Source: an uncultured Roseburia sp. (lineage in GTDB: Bacteria > Bacillota > Clostridia > Lachnospirales > Lachnospiraceae). Taken from it: a DNA stretch of 5,850 nucleotides. The notes under the pieces were generated by a model. It ran no database searches, was not told the DNA's origin, and worked only from the letters and a program-made list of their open reading frames with translations. The translations under genes and the position numbers were made by a program. Shown piece after piece: positions 5,571-5,850 of this stretch; within the stretch, counting starts at the first letter, position 1, and each line of letters begins with the position of its first letter. The DNA is taken from NCBI GenBank assembly GCA_947564765.1, contig CANODN010000140.1:1-5850 (forward strand), written 5' to 3'.

Positions 5571-5850
5571 GTGATCTGTTCTTCTGATAATTGTGATCTC
5601 CGGCATAATATTAGCGCCCAAAGGCATGTAATCAATAAAAAATTTCTCTTCGTCATAAAAAAGTCCGTAATTTTCTTTCAGGTAGGAAAGACTGGACGGA
5701 TAGCTGCCCTCTAACGCATAACAATATGTAACATTGCGCATCACAGCCTGTTCCAGCGTACGGAGAGCTTCCTCGTCGCTTCTTGCGGAAACAGAGGAAA
5801 TTCCAAAGCAGAATATGCCGAATATGACAGCAAAAAGACAGACTGAAATC
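5568..5850 (-). CDS. Partial small membrane protein of the pilus cluster (5' end outside window)
   Basis: The frame is open from the right edge to TAA at 5570-5568, giving the last 93 residues. They begin inside a membrane helix (ISVCLFAVIFGIFCFGISSV), followed by a helix with SDEEALRTLEQAVMRNV, then TYCYALEGSYPSSLSYLKEN, and a last part with FFIDYMPLGANIMPEITII. The pattern Tyr-Ala-x-Glu-Gly-x-Tyr-Pro followed by Leu-x-x-Leu is like the stretch after the N-terminal helix of GspG-type pseudopilins. Similar small proteins sit next to DUF4860 genes in Lachnospiraceae pilus loci, as I recall them. The start, any processing site and the exact length cannot be seen. It is the most upstream visible gene of the operon. 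It is clearly coding; its function is inferred from context only. Confidence 0.8.
   Translation of the reverse strand, partial: ISVCLFAVIFGIFCFGISSVSARSDEEALRTLEQAVMRNVTYCYALEGSYPSSLSYLKENYGLFYDEEKFFIDYMPLGANIMPEITIIRRTDH

Noticed and set aside
1..5850. CRISPR array, insertion sequence, tRNA, riboswitch or phage genes
   Set aside because: I saw no regular repeats, transposase motifs, tRNA-like cloverleaf or conserved riboswitch core in the window; almost all of it is coding.

Overview
The window looks like ordinary chromosome from a low-to-mid-GC Gram-positive anaerobe, most likely a Lachnospiraceae-type member of the Clostridia. The reasons are strong AGGAGG-type ribosome binding sites, frequent TTG starts, and type IV pilus accessory proteins (including a DUF4860-type protein) of a style I associate with that family. 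The assignment is by recognition of protein style, not by a search.

Left part (1-1895). The 3' part of a gene for a protein with a hydrophilic linker and a C-terminal domain resembling DUF6128 runs rightward. It meets, stop codon to stop codon with no spacer, a leftward GNAT acetyltransferase gene of the RimJ/RimL type. A short divergent promoter region of about 80 bases separates the acetyltransferase from tadA, the tRNA adenosine deaminase that makes inosine at the wobble position. A hairpin followed by six T's, readable as a rightward intrinsic terminator, lies inside the acetyltransferase gene on its antisense strand.

Middle (1896-2961). A gene with its own probable promoter and a leader hairpin encodes a membrane-anchored C39-type cysteine peptidase with a very basic cytoplasmic tail. 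It ends at a hairpin terminator that can serve both strands, because the next operon arrives from the right.

Right part (2962-5850). Five leftward genes form the distal end of a type IV pilus operon. In order of transcription they are: a membrane protein cut by the window edge, a DUF4860-type membrane protein, a prepilin-like protein with an unusual processing site and many cysteines, a single-pass membrane protein of unknown function, and the PilT retraction ATPase. They are tightly packed: one stop codon lies inside the next ribosome binding site, one junction is an ATGA overlap, and two gaps are 27 and 63 bases. The assembly ATPase, the platform protein, the prepilin peptidase and the major pilin are not in the window and would be expected beyond the right edge. 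The four small proteins probably form minor-pilin or assembly-accessory parts, and PilT would power retraction.

There is no mobile element, CRISPR array, tRNA or rRNA, and no gene-free stretch over 300 bases. I found no clearly new system. The least described parts are the four small pilus-cluster proteins and the antisense terminator-like hairpin.
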